Below, piece by piece: positions 37,290-50,215 of a stretch of 64,000 nt of DNA. The notes under the pieces were generated by a model. The model had not been told where the DNA came from and did not search any database. It saw only the letters and a program-made list of their open reading frames with translations. Source of the stretch: Medicago truncatula. Its lineage: Eukaryota; Streptophyta; Magnoliopsida; Fabales; Fabaceae. Made by a program: the position numbers and the translations under genes. Numbering within the stretch: the stretch's first letter is position 1; each line of letters opens with the position of its first letter. Location of the stretch: assembly GCF_003473485.1 (NCBI RefSeq), contig NC_053046.1, positions 9,062,001 through 9,126,000 of the forward strand. Direction: 5' to 3'.

Positions 37290-40007
37290 GATTTAATCTT
37301 CTATTAAACCACTTTATATGGTACGAAAACCACTCGAAACCGAAGAGATATAAAGAGTAGAAGAAATTAGCCAGGTTATACACAGAGATTAATCAAACTT
37401 TTTTTATGGTTTAATAAAATATTTCACAAATATATAGTTCTTCCGGAATAAAATATAAGCAAAAATATTAATTGAAAAATTTATGTATGCAAATTATATT
37501 TTTAACCGCATATTTTGACATTTTAACCGCATACATTATATAACATTATCTACAATCTATAATATATAAAGAGAATACATAATTTTAAATTAAAATAATT
37601 TATATTATATTATTGATGGCATTCGAAATAATAAAGATGATTAATTATAATATAAAAATACAAAATATTTATACATATAATTTTTAATCTAAATCAAAAT
37701 TTCATAAAAACTAAATACCTAAAAATTGAAAATTTCTCACATTTTGTCGGGGTTGGTGGTAGCCTATAGAAGCATGCGGTGTGAATTTCAAAGGTTATAA
37801 TTGATAGCAGCAACCAAATTACCTTCAAATGCATTAATAATATGTCAGAAATTCCCATTTTAGTTGAGCTAACACATGCTCCACCACTATTTTCATTCAA
37901 CTTGCAAGTCCATTTAGATTTATCAGGGAGGCCAATTCGAGACCCCAAAATCCCATATATAATCTTCTAAAAAAACTTTAAACAACACTTAATTTAAAAT
38001 AGAGTAATTTTTTTATATATATAAATAGAGTATTTTAGAAGGATTGCTTCTCGAGTTGATCTGAAATATTGAATTATTGGCTTGTGCAATCTTCCATGAA
38101 GTTTTACTTACACACTTGGAAGTACTCTAGATTACCACAACCATTTTTCTTTGAGAAATAGATGTTTATGACAAAAAAGTTACACCTATAAACTACACAA
38201 CAAGCCCTCTGTAAAAGCATTCATTAACTAGTGTTTCATGGACACCGGTTAAAAAGACTTAAGTTATTTAATTATACTGTAAGAAGTTAATCTTTAAGTT
38301 TTTTCGTAACACTTATATCCTTTAAATTATTTAATTGTACCATATGAATCCATTAAAAAAAATATTATACCACTTGAATCCTTTAAGTTATTTAACTATG
38401 ACTTTTAAACACCGAATAACTTACATTCCCAAAATTGTTAAAGCTAAATAACTTAAAGGACCTATTTGGTGAAGAAAAAACTTAACCTAATTAATTTAAA
38501 GGACCTATATTGTAAACTACCGTAAAACTTGAACAAGAAGAAGATGAAAATGAACATGATAAAAAGGGCACATAAATTTTAAAGAGTGTGTGAACACACT
38601 AAGCTTTAAGTTCGATTCGCCCCCACCAATTTTTGTCAAGTAGATGCAAATGAGTATACCGACGAACCCCTTCATGATACTTTGGAATTCTTGACGTAAC
38701 TTGCACATTCACATTAAACGTATAGATCAATGGTAGTTTACAAAATAAAGTTCTCTCAATTGCTCTCGTGTACTAGAGAAAAGAAGAAATTGTTTTATAT
38801 TATTTTCTGACAAATCTTAACTCACAAGAATATGATTTTGTGTCATTTTTTAGCCTCCCAAACATATCTATTTATAAAGAATGTAATGTCATTTGGTGAA
38901 GAAATACTTTGTGTCATTGACTCACAAGAATCTAATGTTATTTTAAATATATTTTTTGTTAAAATAACATTTACATTGAAATATCACAGTATTTTTTTTC
39001 AACTGTTTATTTTTTAGCCTCCAAAGTATTTTTATTTGTAAACGCCTAGATCCGAATAGTCGGCTGTTCAGAAAACATATTTGTTTTACTCTGTCTTGAA
39101 TCTCAATATTTAATTGGATATATCACAAAGATCTCGACCATAAATTCTAAATTGAACGGCTCAAATCCAAATCCTTAAATGTCCCAGAGCTTGCAAAGAA
39201 TGGAAAACAAATATTTAATGTGGTAGATGAGTGAACAATGGTAACATTGATGGAGTTGGTGACTTTGAAAGGACGATTTGGTTTGATATGGTAACATTGT
39301 CTGCTTGGTTTGATATGGTTTATTATGGCATTCAAACTTTTTTTGTGTATGATAGTTCTTGTCTTCAAACTAAAGTTTCAATCCCAATAAATAAGTAGTA
39401 ACTACTAGTACTGTTGATCACCTGTCACATTAAGCATTAACTGATTGTTTAAGGTTTGACAAATGATAAAGCATCTTAAAAGTTACAAGAGAAGCAAGCA
39501 AGAGTACAAGACACAAATCTGGACACATTCGACTACATTTAGATCGTTCAGTCAAGATCGAAATTTGTAATATGAACCGTTTAATCTTGATCCGATAATT
39601 GCAACTGCGCATAATTCAACTTAGCAAAACACTCAATGTAGTCATAAATTTTATATACTATACTAGAGTCTACACTCTCGTCAATTCATCTATAGACTAT
39701 AGGGTGCTACTACAGTCTCCACTCTAATGTTGTTTAACTCCAAGTATTGCCACATGATCAGGTGCATTGGACAAAACTTAGGTGTACTTATTTTTGTGAT
39801 ACTTTTACTGATCTTCAACATAAGTTTAATTGAATAATTTAACTCATGGAACATGTTATATTTGGTGAATAACATGTATAGAGCTAAGTTTTGTCCTTTT
39901 GAATATGCCGCAAATATCAATCTTTGTCAGAAATAATTGAAAAAACTTAAACGAGTTTTATTGAAGCTCCAAAATATAGTTTTCATACAAAAAAAAAAAA
40001 AAATATA
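37290..40007. other. Intergenic, no gene recognised
   Basis: Low-complexity AT-rich sequence. A minus-strand frame (37948-37694) and several others are open but without recognisable family. Repeated phrases with tttaagttatttaa and ttaaaggacctat (38270-38515) suggest an old degraded repeat. Confidence 0.4.
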
Positions 40008-41443
40008 GGCTTAATTGATCTACCGGTTCCTTAACTCATTTCTTTTATTCAATTTGATTCCATAAGTCTTAACTTTCTCAAACACGTCCCTTAACTTATT
40101 TCTTTTATTCAATTTGGTCCAATTTTGATAATTTTAATCCCCTAGAAAATGAGACCGTTGGATCACGGATGTCTATCAGATTTTATAGTATATCGCTAAC
40201 ACCTAATTTAAACCCCTTTATTCATCTTCATCTACATTCATCCTTCATCAATAAAATCAGAAATTTTTATTTTAACCTAGAAGTGCCAAGCGAAGAACAA
40301 CACACATACAACAACAACATACAGCAGGTATGTTAAAAATCCAAACAGCAACACCAAAAAAACAGAAGGAAAAAAAACCTTCCACCAGCGACCAAAAACA
40401 GGTTGCAAATGAACAAAATCGTCCTCTTCACAAACAGCCTTGAAATCTACAACATTGGGGTGCTCATATAACTTTTGATAAAGAAAAATTAAGGTTGAAT
40501 GATGAAGATTGGGTTTGTAAAAAAAATTGGAATGTAGGGTTTTTGAACAGAAGGAACATTCATATGTTCAAGATTCTGAATCCAACCCATTTCAAAAATA
40601 GGATTCAAAAACTTCTTCTTCTCACGCGTAATCCCTTTCTTCCTTTCTTCTCTAATTTTTTCTTACCACCAGAAAAGCATAATCATGATGATGGTGATAA
40701 CAACATAGCAACAACCTTCATCCCAAAATTGCAGGAAGTAGGAGGACATATGTATGTCTTTCTTTGTACCCGTTCATTTAAAATAGAAGCTAAGAACTCA
40801 TGATTTGAACAAAAAGAAACAATCCAACACAATACAAATCCGCGATTTGGAAAAGGACGAGCGAACCACACCCAGATCGTACCGTTCGTCGATAGAGACG
40901 AAGACCATCTCGTGTTATTGTTCATCAACAAAGGATTTAACAAAACAGATCGATGAAGGGAGATGAAGATGGAAGGAACAAATTTAGTTTTTAAAAAATC
41001 CAGATCCAAAAAAATATATGTTGTTGTCTAAGTTGTCAGTGCATAGTGTTGTTCTTGGGTTAAACGCATGACTTTGAATATGATTTAGTTTTGGAGGTGA
41101 TTATGAACGATTTAGTGTTGTTGTTGGGGTGATTCTGATGAGTTAGTGGTGGAAGAATTAAGTTGTGAATGATTATTTTTTATTTTTTCTGGAATTTTTT
41201 TCCTGTATTTTTATTTATGATGAAGATGATGAAATTTGCTTGGTTTAGGTGTTGGTGATACACTATAAAATCTTATAGACCTTCGTAATCCAACGGTCTC
41301 CTTTTTTAGGGGATTAAAATTATCAAAATTGGACCAAATTGAATAAAATAAAAAAGTTAAGGGACGTGTTTGAGAAAGTTAAGACTTATGGGACCAAATT
41401 GAATAAAAGAAATGAATTAAGAAACCGGCAGATCAATTAAGCC
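40008..41443. mobile_element. Mutator-type TIR element, 1.44 kb
   Basis: Long terminal inverted repeats begin GGCTTAATTGATCTACCGG on the left, with the matching complement on the right (ccggcagatcaattaagcc); both arms continue for about 190 bp. The flanks AAAAATATA and AAAAAAATA match at 8 of 9 positions. The inside contains a locally GC-richer stretch (40260-41010) that could be captured host sequence, but I recognise no gene and the open frames on both strands look random. Confidence 0.8.
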
Positions 41444-41946
41444 AAAAAAATATCACCGTGCACATCGTGATTCTGTTAAACTCGCTGTGAATCTAAAGAT
41501 GCACTTAAATGCTCGTATAAAATGTTCATGTTCAGAATTGGGCAAGTGTTAGGTACCATTCACATGCACCATAACAAAGTGAGACTCCATAAACTTTGGC
41601 AAGAACAAATCCACACGGCTAGATTACTGTCTCATATGGTATTGTTCTTTGTTTAGAAAACTAAAGATAAAATAGAAGTATAGAACAAAACAGAATGGAG
41701 ACAAGCTACAAAAGGGTCGTCTACTTCATATAAGTCATATCTATATACAAGAAGCTGAAAATGGTTTATCTCAAAATTTTCTTTACACTAATTTAGTACA
41801 ATGATATCACATAACTGCATTAGCTCTCAGTAGCTGTAATCAAATGTAAGTTAAGACCTAGAATTAAATAAGCTTATAAACAAAACCAAAAAAGAAAAAG
41901 AAAAGAAAAAAACCTCTTTTACGATCAGTGCTATTCATATACAAAA
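41444..41946. other. 3' flank of the RING gene
   Basis: Expected 3' UTR of the minus-strand RING-H2 gene; nothing else seen. Confidence 0.4.
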
Positions 41947-43462
41947 TTACAGATCCCTTCTGCATAATGGGCAAGAACCATGCCTTAAAAGCCACATATC
42001 TATGCAAGGTAGATGAAACATGTGATGACAATGAGGTAAACTTCTAACTGTCTCTCCAAGTTGAAAGTCCTGGAAACATACCAATAATCAGAAAATGTCA
42101 ATATCGATCAAAATCAAATTACAGAATAACACTTTGTTCATGTTCATGTCAGGGGTAAGCACTAATAATAGTAAGTAGTGACAATAAAAAGTGCAAAAAA
42201 ACCAACCTGGAGACAAACTGAACAAGAAACTTTCTCCCCTGATGCCTCAATATTGTCAGCAGTGATTTTGATTTTTGGGATCTTCGAAACCGAATCTACG
42301 GATAACCCTTTGGAACCACCAATGTCAAAGATGTTTTGAACCTCATCAAAGCTTGTTTCAACAGCACCCATCTGATAAAAAAAAGTGTCAGAAAAATACT
42401 ATGAAATAAATGAACATTGCAGCCAAAATTCTATCTCATTGATAAAATCCTTTTGAACAAAACAAAAGTACCTGACTTTGAACAGCACTCAGCATTGCAG
42501 GACCTATCCTCTCACGCACAAGTCTTCCACTCAACAAGCTAACAATAACATCAATCTGCATAACTCAAAAGGATCAAAATTCATGCTACACAACATGCCA
42601 TTACGAATGTGAATGATAAATAGAAACTCAAAGGGGACTAAAACTTTGCGATCTTATAGCTTCATAAAAAGCTTCCAACACAAGAAAAGATCTCATTCTA
42701 ACAAAACCTACTCACCAAGTATAAAAGACAACCAATTCCAGATTCATCAGAATGCCAAAGAACAAGAGATGATTCAAAAACTTCAATAGAAAAAACAGCT
42801 CCTGATATAGCACCAACAGCGGCACCTCGAATGAAACCGCTTTCGGTCTCTTGACCTATCAAAGCTCCTGTCAAAGCACCCAATAATGTTCCAACTGCAG
42901 AGAACAAAACAATCCATTAAACCTTATTCAAAAAACAAACAAAAAAAACCATTAAACCTTAAAACTTCAAACATATAAATTGTCACATCTAAATGTTAAA
43001 AATCCAAGAAATAGAAGATCATTAATAACCTACAATTTTGTAAATTTTGTTTACATTAAAAATAACAAAATTAGAAAACATAACCAAAACAATGAAAAAT
43101 CCAAACCCAATCAACAAAATATCATAAACCCACCTCCCAAGTTTCATTTTTTTCTTCTAAATTTCACATAAACAAAATCATCTGAATCATTTTCAACAAA
43201 TTGAAAAACAAAATTATCATAAAACACAACACATTGACATTGCAAATTCACCCAAAATACAGAAACAAAACAAAGAATTAGAGAAATAATTGTAGAAAAG
43301 AATCAAACCTAATGCAAAACAGAAGGTCAAGATCGCAGAGAAAATGTTTCCAATGATAACAGAAATTGCGAGGGTACCAAATTGTTTAACTTTGTCAACG
43401 AAATTCCCAAAAGAACCGAACAAAGAAGAACGAGAAGGACATGGATTTGGTACAAAATCCAT
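41947..43462 (-). CDS. RING-H2 protein of the NEP1-interacting-protein type
   Basis: Five exons on the minus strand: 43462-43309, 42894-42716, 42555-42472, 42371-42207, 42069-41947; 234 aa with matching phases. The N-terminal half has a hydrophobic, glycine-rich membrane region (about residues 31-75: [20 protein letters not shown] then [13 protein letters not shown]). The C-terminus is a RING-H2 finger with C189, C192, C208, H210, H213, C216, C227, C230 and Trp220, the C3H2C3 pattern of an E3 ubiquitin ligase. The whole architecture matches plant NIP1/NIP2 proteins, thylakoid-targeted partners of the plastid RNA polymerase RpoTmp in Arabidopsis; similar ATL-like ligases act at other membranes. 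Location and substrate here are inference. The gene is intact and follows the usual NIP exon layout. Confidence 0.92.
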
Positions 43463-44295
43463 TTATCTAGATTTTCACACAAAAAAATCGCACGAATCGA
43501 TACAAACAAAACAACAAGAACAAGAAGAATTGGTAAAGTACGTTCGGTTTGAAATTGATGGTACAAAGATTTGGGTTTAAGGAGGAGTTATATAATAATA
43601 AAATAATGGAAATAAATAGTAATAAATAAAAAAAGGAAGAAAAAATTGAGAATAATAATATGAAAATGTTGATATTTATAAGAGAAAGGTCTTGGTTGGA
43701 GAATGCTTAATGTGTAAGAGAAAAGAAGATTGAAAGAAACTACGATCAACCAACTCTCATTTAATGCTTCTGTGCCTTAACGACACCAATTGTCTATCTT
43801 TCTCATTTTTATTTATTTTCTACACCAATTTTCTATGTATACAATTATTATTATATAAATAAATAATTATTTCCAAATATTTGTAGTCTTTTCCCAATGT
43901 TCTTATGATTTCATCGATAATGTTTGTTTTTATTTTTCATTTTAGTGTGATATTTATTTATAAAGTACGTTAATACAATACAAATTTGTTAAAATTCAAT
44001 AATGATAAATTTGCAAACAAGCTCACAATACAACAAAGTATATAAAGCTACAAATATGTCGATATTGAAGTTTTCATAATACTCGTGTCTTTGGATCCGC
44101 AACATGACAACTGTAATCGACTGTAATTTGTAATTTGCACTAGATGGAAGCTGATATGACATTATGAAACAAACAAACACTTGAACAAGACCAAAAAAAC
44201 AAAAAATAACACACAAATACAACAGACAAAACAACGTCGCACTAAGATGACTAAATCACAACAAAAAGAAAACAAAACTCAAATATTTAAATTAA
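43463..44295. other. RING gene upstream region
   Basis: Promoter and 5' leader of the minus-strand RING gene; no other feature seen. Confidence 0.4.
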
Positions 44296-44520
44296 GGGTT
44301 AATTAAGTAAATTGTCCCTATAAATATTCAGAATTTTATTTTTAGTCCTATAAAAAAAATTCATCAACACTTTTAGTCTTTGTCAAAAATTTCCATCAAC
44401 ATTTTTTGTCTCTAAAATGATTAAGGAAAATGTCATAAGAACTATAAAGTGTGATTTTATTTTGTAGAGATTAAACACAAAACTGTGAATATTTATAAGG
44501 ACCAGAAACTTAATTACCCC
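44296..44520. mobile_element. Mutator-type foldback MITE
   Basis: The left arm GGGTTAATTAAGTAAATTGTCCC pairs with the right arm ending cttaattacccc. The flanks TTAAATTAA and TTAAATTGA match at 8 of 9. It is related to the element at 49923-50206. Confidence 0.75.
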
Positions 44521-46202
44521 TTAAATTGAAAAGGAAGAGAAAAACATTTTATACAGCGATTTGGAGTTAAAAAGTGATCTTGACGAAAATATTTAATTAT
44601 TGCATCTAATACGTGGCGATGTTCTAAAACTGCAAATAATATTTAGTATTTATTTTACAAACCAGATTCTCAATTAATTTCCTAATTTGTATACTTTGCA
44701 ACAAAAAAAAAAAAAAAGAGTAAATCGCTTTCAAAATGGCACGGATCGGAACGGTGACAACATAGAATAGAAGGTTTCTTTTTTGTTTTTTTGACAACTA
44801 AGCGTGAAACTAATCTTAAACCAGCGTGATTAATAAATGAGCCACAAATTGGTCATAGGTCACATGAAATGTGTTTGTTTACAATTTGATGGGTTTATTT
44901 TCCATCACTCATTTTTCAATGGTTATAAGATTGTTCTAATTTTAACTTTTTCTTTTCAGCTTAGTTAATAAAAGATGTTTCTGATGGCTTTCGTTGGCTG
45001 CAGTTTTCTCCACACGTTGTATTATTATGACCATACACCTTAATACACTGCCCATTTACTTTTCCACTTTTTTGAATATTATAGTATCTACTAGACTGCT
45101 AGTGTATTTAATTTAACGAATGATTTGGTGTCTACAAATGTAGTATTCAATTTTTTTTATTTCCAGTATAGTGTATGTGATGAAAATATCTTAGTTGGTT
45201 GGTTGTAGTAGACTTTGCTAGGAATGGGTTATGGGACAACATAAATTTATATGCATGTTGTATTTATTATATTGTTATCACTCTTCCCAATCCAATGTGT
45301 ACAATTGGATTAGCATGGAGTACTGAGTACTGATTTGCTATTTGTAGAATTCTTTATTAAGATTATTGATTTAAAAAATATTGTAATATAGATGTTTGTA
45401 AAAGAAAAAAACAAATGTTTGCTTATTTTTTCGGTACATGTAGTTCCGTATGAATATGGTTTTGATTCGGACCCTTTTTGGGAGGATATTTGATTTCAAA
45501 AAATCTAAAGTAGATGGACCAAGCTCATTCATTACCCCCTTAAATACGACTTACTTCATCCGTTTTTAAATATAAGTAAAATTGATGTTTTAGATTCATT
45601 CATATTATAAACCACATACATCATTAAATAAATGAACCTAAAAAGTCAATTTTGCTTATATTTAAAAACGGAAGGAGTACACATTAAAAAGACATTTACT
45701 ATGTTAATGCACGAGTTTAAATATGTCCTTCTCCATTTTTTTACATTTCATATGTGTTGGCTCTTATAAAAATATAATAATAATAATTTTTTTAATAAGC
45801 TAAAATGAAATATATTACTACGAATCTAATCTCTCTCAACATAAGGTGTGCTAGAAGGAATTGGATTAAAAAATCCATATACAAAATAAGTCAAACATGA
45901 GAAAGGAGAGAAAAAAAAGATGGATCAAGAGTTAAGAGATTGATCCCAATCGCAAAAGAGGGTATTGCCACCAATAACGATAATCAAAAGCAAAAGTAGG
46001 ATATTTCCCCTTCAACCACCTAAACGTTAGTAGTTTTATTTTCTCAAGAAGGTGATTCAGAGAGATCTCTTCATGCTTGAAAATTCTTCTATTTCTCTCG
46101 TTCTATATGACCCATACAAATGATAGCCATATTATGTGCAATAATGACTAATATTTCTTTGAGGATCCCCCAAGATGACAAAACTGAAGAGAGTGTTATG
46201 TA
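44521..46202. other. Intergenic, one small MITE only
   Basis: A short Stowaway-like element lies at 45554-45677 (cttcatccgtttttaaatat and its complement, TA on both sides). No gene recognised in the rest. Confidence 0.5.
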
Positions 46203-47397
46203 TGAAGGTGAGAAAAACACAAGAAGGAAGGGTTGAATTGTGTTGGCTTTTTCTTCTAACTGAAAATACAGATCAGAAGCAGATAGAGTTCTACTTCTGA
46301 AGAGAAGTTCAGATTAATTGCAGCAGATAAAACAGAGATAGAGAGAGAGAAGAAAGACACAAGCAATTTATACAGGTTCCTTCCACAAATCGGAAATCAG
46401 TCTTGTCCCCCTTGCACTTCCAAGGAAAGTTCACTATGTAATATCTGATTACAATTGCTCACTACTAAACTTAGTAAGAGACTTCAAATGCTCAAGTGCA
46501 ACTGCAAGAGACTTCTTATGCTCCTGAACACAATCAAGAGACTTCTATTGCTCAAACACATCTGCAAGAGACTTCTTAATTCAAACAGAATTACAAGAAA
46601 AATGTTTGAGGTTGAACACTTGATATACAATCAGTGGTGTTCACAATACAAATTAGATACAAACTCTAAAGACTCTAGAATTTCTAAGATATGAGCTTTG
46701 ATAAGAAACTCTAAGTGAACTTTAAAGTGTAGAACAATTTCAGCATAATTTTGGCTTACTTAATTCATGGTATTGTTCTTATGAAACTCTGAGTTTTCAC
46801 TCTTTTATATAGAGGTGTGAAAGAGACGTTGAATTGCCAGCACATTCAAAATAGAGTCGTTTGAAGCTTTTGATCAATCACCAATGATCATTTGCCTAAT
46901 ATGGTTGTTGTCCTATGAAGGATCGATTTCAAATGTATTCCCTTTGAGAAGAAACATTGTTGCAGACAGAGCTGTTTTTCTTGTCTTGTAGCAGAGACAA
47001 AAACAGAGTAGTGGAGATAGTGGTTGTACACTTCGTACAAACGTACTATGTCAACGCTCTTTGAAGAATTAGCATCCAATGCCTTCCAAAATAGTCGTTG
47101 TAATACTTTTCCAGTCTTCTTCAATCATAGACGAGTTTGATTCCTTTAAACAGCTTTTGAAACTTTAAGTTGCATCTCCTGATGAACTGCAGCTTCTGGT
47201 GATTCACAGCTTCTGATGACGTCATCACTTCAGGAGCAGTTTTCTTCAGACGCTTTAAGCTTCCCTTTTTGTTGATGTATTTGCTCTTTATTTGTTCTTC
47301 CAAGACCTTTTTAAGATGTCAAATTTTTGTCTATAGTCCTGTACACTTGAACAAATATTAGCATATCCAATTGAAATTTTTTAATACTTTGTTATCA
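46203..47397 (-). mobile_element. Copia-type (SIRE/Maximus-like) LTR, solo or isolated
   Basis: On the minus strand the unit starts TGATAACAAAGTATTAAAAA, has a TATA box (CTATATAAAAGAG, about 46802-46814), and ends in the leader-like AATTCAACCCTTCC then TTTTTCTCACCTTCA, typical for the U5 end of legume Copia LTRs. No primer-binding site, polyprotein or convincing 5-bp duplication is visible next to it. Inside is a minisatellite (46465-46580). The family name is from pattern memory. Confidence 0.6.
46465..46580. repeat. Minisatellite with CAAGAGACTTCT core
   Basis: About four imperfect units of roughly 27-32 bp (aagagacttc + a/t-atgctc + aacacaatctg) inside the LTR-like repeat. It makes a spurious repetitive open frame (46455-46694) that is not a gene. 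Confidence 0.75.
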
Positions 47398-47406
47398 TCA
47401 AAACTC

Positions 47407-47700
47407 TTAAGGGTTATTTTTGCTAAACACATTTTGTTCCAACAATGTAATGTGAGCTGGAAAAATTGAGTCAAAGCCTAACCAAAGAGTAACCATTGAC
47501 CAGATAGAACCATAAAAGTCACAATTGAGAAAGAGATGATCTGCGGTTTCAGCTGAACCACATCCACATCCACCCGAGCAAATATGATTGTTGTTATGAA
47601 GTACTCCACGCCTAATTAGGTTGTCTGTAGTAGGAAGACAATTATGAAGCAAATGCTAAGCAAAGAGGCAAATTTTTATAGGAACCGCACTATGCCAAGT
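47407..47700 (-). pseudogene. LINE zf-RVT (reverse-transcriptase zinc-binding) fragment
   Basis: The minus-strand frame reads TWHSAVPIKICLFA, a stop (TAG where family members have Trp), then HLLHNCLPTTDNLIRRGVL and CGCGSAETADHLFLNCDFYGSIW. This is the zinc-binding domain found at the C-terminal side of plant LINE reverse transcriptases and in related ribonuclease-H-like proteins. The stop and the lack of a reverse-transcriptase domain upstream show it is dead. Confidence 0.85.
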
Positions 47701-47729
47701 AAGACCGTCCGAAATAAACGGGGAATTAA

Positions 47730-47760
47730 TGTCGATAATAATAATAATAATAATAAAATG
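47730..47760. repeat. (ATA)n microsatellite
   Basis: A run of ATA/AAT trinucleotides; a likely length-variable site. Confidence 0.85.
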
Positions 47761-48420
47761 TATTTTTTTAGATTTCTTAAAAAAAAAAAAAAAGTATTCT
47801 TTGAGATTGTTCACTTAGAATGAAATGAGAAAAAAACTAACAGTGTTTTATAAATTTATTTTTGCTAACCACTATCTTAATAATTTTCATAAATATCTTT
47901 AAAAAAAACAATTTTTATAAATACGTAGGGAATTATAATGATTTAAAAGTGATGAACATAATATTAATTTTTAGTGAAATTGGAATGAAATAATTATTAT
48001 CATTATATTAGAACAGCTTATTTTAAAATAAACTTTATTAAAATAACACTTATTTTAAAATAAACTTTATTAAAATAACACTTATTTTAAACAGAGATAT
48101 TACTTTTTTTAATCAACTAATTTCGACATTATATTGATATTTTATTCAACAATGAATAAAAGTTTGATTATTCAATATATGTCAGTTTAATGATAAGGTA
48201 ATCATTAATAAACATGAAACCAAGTAAAATAATCCATGTTCTACATCCAATGATAGAACTGCTGTCAACTTAATTATTGTAGGCACCTCCTTGTCATATA
48301 ATAGTTCATCTCTTAAGGCTAACTCTTCAATTATAGATTTTGTTGTCTTAAGAGCTTTCTCAGTTATGATGAACTATGAGAATGGCCCTTAAATCAAAGA
48401 AGTTTGATGGTATCCTCCCA
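47761..48420. other. Intergenic, one short tandem duplication
   Basis: A block of about 32 bp (taaaataaactttattaaaa + taacact) is repeated head to tail near 48020-48085. No gene. Confidence 0.6.
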
Positions 48421-48422
48421 TA

Positions 48423-48912
48423 ATGCATTGGTTAAAATACAACGTTGATGGAGCTTCTAATGGCAATCCGCAACCCTGGACCTTCATATTGTGGGGGAAT
48501 ATTCAGAAACTCATGTTGATTTTGTATGAGTTTTTGCTTTCAACTTAGGCATCTCGAACTCATTAGTTGATAAGCTTCAGGGAGCTATGATCGCAATTGA
48601 AATAGCATCTCAAAAAGGGTGGAATCATCTTTGACTGAAAACGGACTCAGTTTTGGTTGCCTTAGCTTTCGAGTCATTCAAAATGGTTCCTTGGCAATTA
48701 AAGAACAGGTGGGAAAATTGCATGATCAAGGTTTCCTCAATAAATTTCTTTTGTAACTCGTGTATATATTGAAGGAAACCATTGTGTTGATATTTTGGTA
48801 AACATTGGTCTTTCTTTACAAACTCATGCTTGGTGGGATCATGTTCCTAGCCAAATTGGTTATGAGTTTAATAGAAATAGGCTAGGCATGACTAACTTTA
48901 GATTACACTAAT
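48423..48912 (+). pseudogene. RNase H-like (RVT_3) domain fragment
   Basis: Conceptual translation gives LKYNVDGASNGNP (catalytic Asp), AIEIASQKGW (catalytic Glu), LKTDSVLVALA (catalytic Asp) and NHCVDILVNIG (final Asp), followed by WWDHVPSQIG and a stop. These are the ordered motifs of the RNase H-like domain of plant LINE-derived proteins. Several frame breaks and stops (for example after GWNHL) show a pseudogene. It lies on the opposite strand from the zf-RVT fragment 0.7 kb away. Confidence 0.8.
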
Positions 48913-49922
48913 GTATTGAGGGATTCGGTATTTGTCCCCCCTCTATCTTTTTGCTTTAATATATTTCTATGCGGCTCGCTTCTTTGACAAGTCTCATTTT
49001 CCTTACAAAAAAGTTCTACATCCAATGATACGATAAAGTACAATGAATACTTTGTCCAACAAAAAATACACCACAAACGAGGGCTAAGACTAATTCAACA
49101 ATGCCACTTCAAAATGCAATTTAGTGGGTTATAAAACCATTCATAATACATGTAGAGGTTCATAGAAAAATTAGTCAAGATTGTTTTTCACTTTTGTGGG
49201 TGTGCCAATAAGTTGGAAGGATAACAACTAAAATCAGCGGTGAAGCTAGCTATTTTTTCGTGATGGAACCAAAACTAAAAGAAATGAAATAAAATATATT
49301 TTAATTATTTTTTGACAATTTTTATTGCTAACTGGGCGCTCTTTATAATTGTTTAAATTTTTATTACCAAAGTGTAAATTTTTCATATGGTTAAAATAAG
49401 TACTAAATTTAGACCGATAAAAAAATATAATGATGAAGAAATACATTATTATAAATACTTTTTTAAAGATTTATTTAAAAAAAATACTGTTTTAAAGATA
49501 AAACCCCTAATACAATGTGAAAGAAAATAAAGGTATATAATAATTTAGTTGGAATCTCAGGTGATTGATCTTTTACGACAAAAACCAATATCCAAATAAA
49601 TAATAAAAGTAACTTAAGAATTAGATTATTGAATGGATCATAATGTGGTTGATTTAGTTTTTATACCACCACTTGTGTCCTCCACAAGCTTTATAAGATT
49701 TTTTGTTTTATCTATTTATCCTGTAACAATCATTATTCATATAGGATAAAGTTTGAAAATATACACCGAATCATCCATAAAAAACAAACATATATATTTT
49801 TGAAAATATACCATGGATCATGACAGTATGTTAAGAACATGGCATGACATAAGTGGATCCACCAAATATACGAAAATATCAAAAACACTTTCAGACAACA
49901 AAATTCAATTGAATATTATTAT
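48913..49922. other. Intergenic, possible hAT-like end
   Basis: The phrase cagcggtgaagctagct (about 49236) resembles one terminus of a hAT-like element; no matching second end was found. No gene. Confidence 0.35.
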
Positions 49923-50206
49923 GGGTTAATTAAGTTTTTAGTCCCTGTAAATATTCACAGTTTTGTTTTTAATCCCTATAAAATAAAATCACACTTTTTA
50001 GTCCCTGTGACATTTTCCTTAAGCATTTTAAGGACCAAAAATGTTGATGGAAATTTTTAAAGGGACTAAAAATGCTGACGGAAAATTTTATAGGGACTAA
50101 AAACACTAACGGAAAATATTGTAGAGACTAAAAAGTGTGATTTATTTTTATAGGGACTAAAAACAAAACTGCAGATATTTATAGGGATGAAAAACTTAAT
50201 TAACCC
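49923..50206. mobile_element. Mutator-type foldback MITE upstream of aconitase
   Basis: A palindromic 284-bp unit starting GGGTTAATTAAG and ending cttaattaaccc, with a perfect 9-bp duplication TATTATTAT on both flanks (49914-49922 and 50207-50215). It ends 134 bp before the aconitase ATG, so it lies in the promoter or the first bases of the leader. Confidence 0.88.
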
Positions 50207-50215
50207 TATTATTAT

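Noticed and set aside
37694..37948. Minus-strand frame of 84 codons starting MGSRIGLPDKSKW
   Set aside because: No family recognised, no flanking exons or promoter signs; AT-rich chance frame is the simplest view.
46455..46694. Repetitive open frame (RLLMLLNTIKRLL...)
   Set aside because: It is made by a minisatellite inside an LTR-like repeat.
46203..47397. Complete LTR retrotransposon
   Set aside because: No second LTR, primer-binding site or polyprotein lies on either side; the LINE fragment next to it is unrelated.
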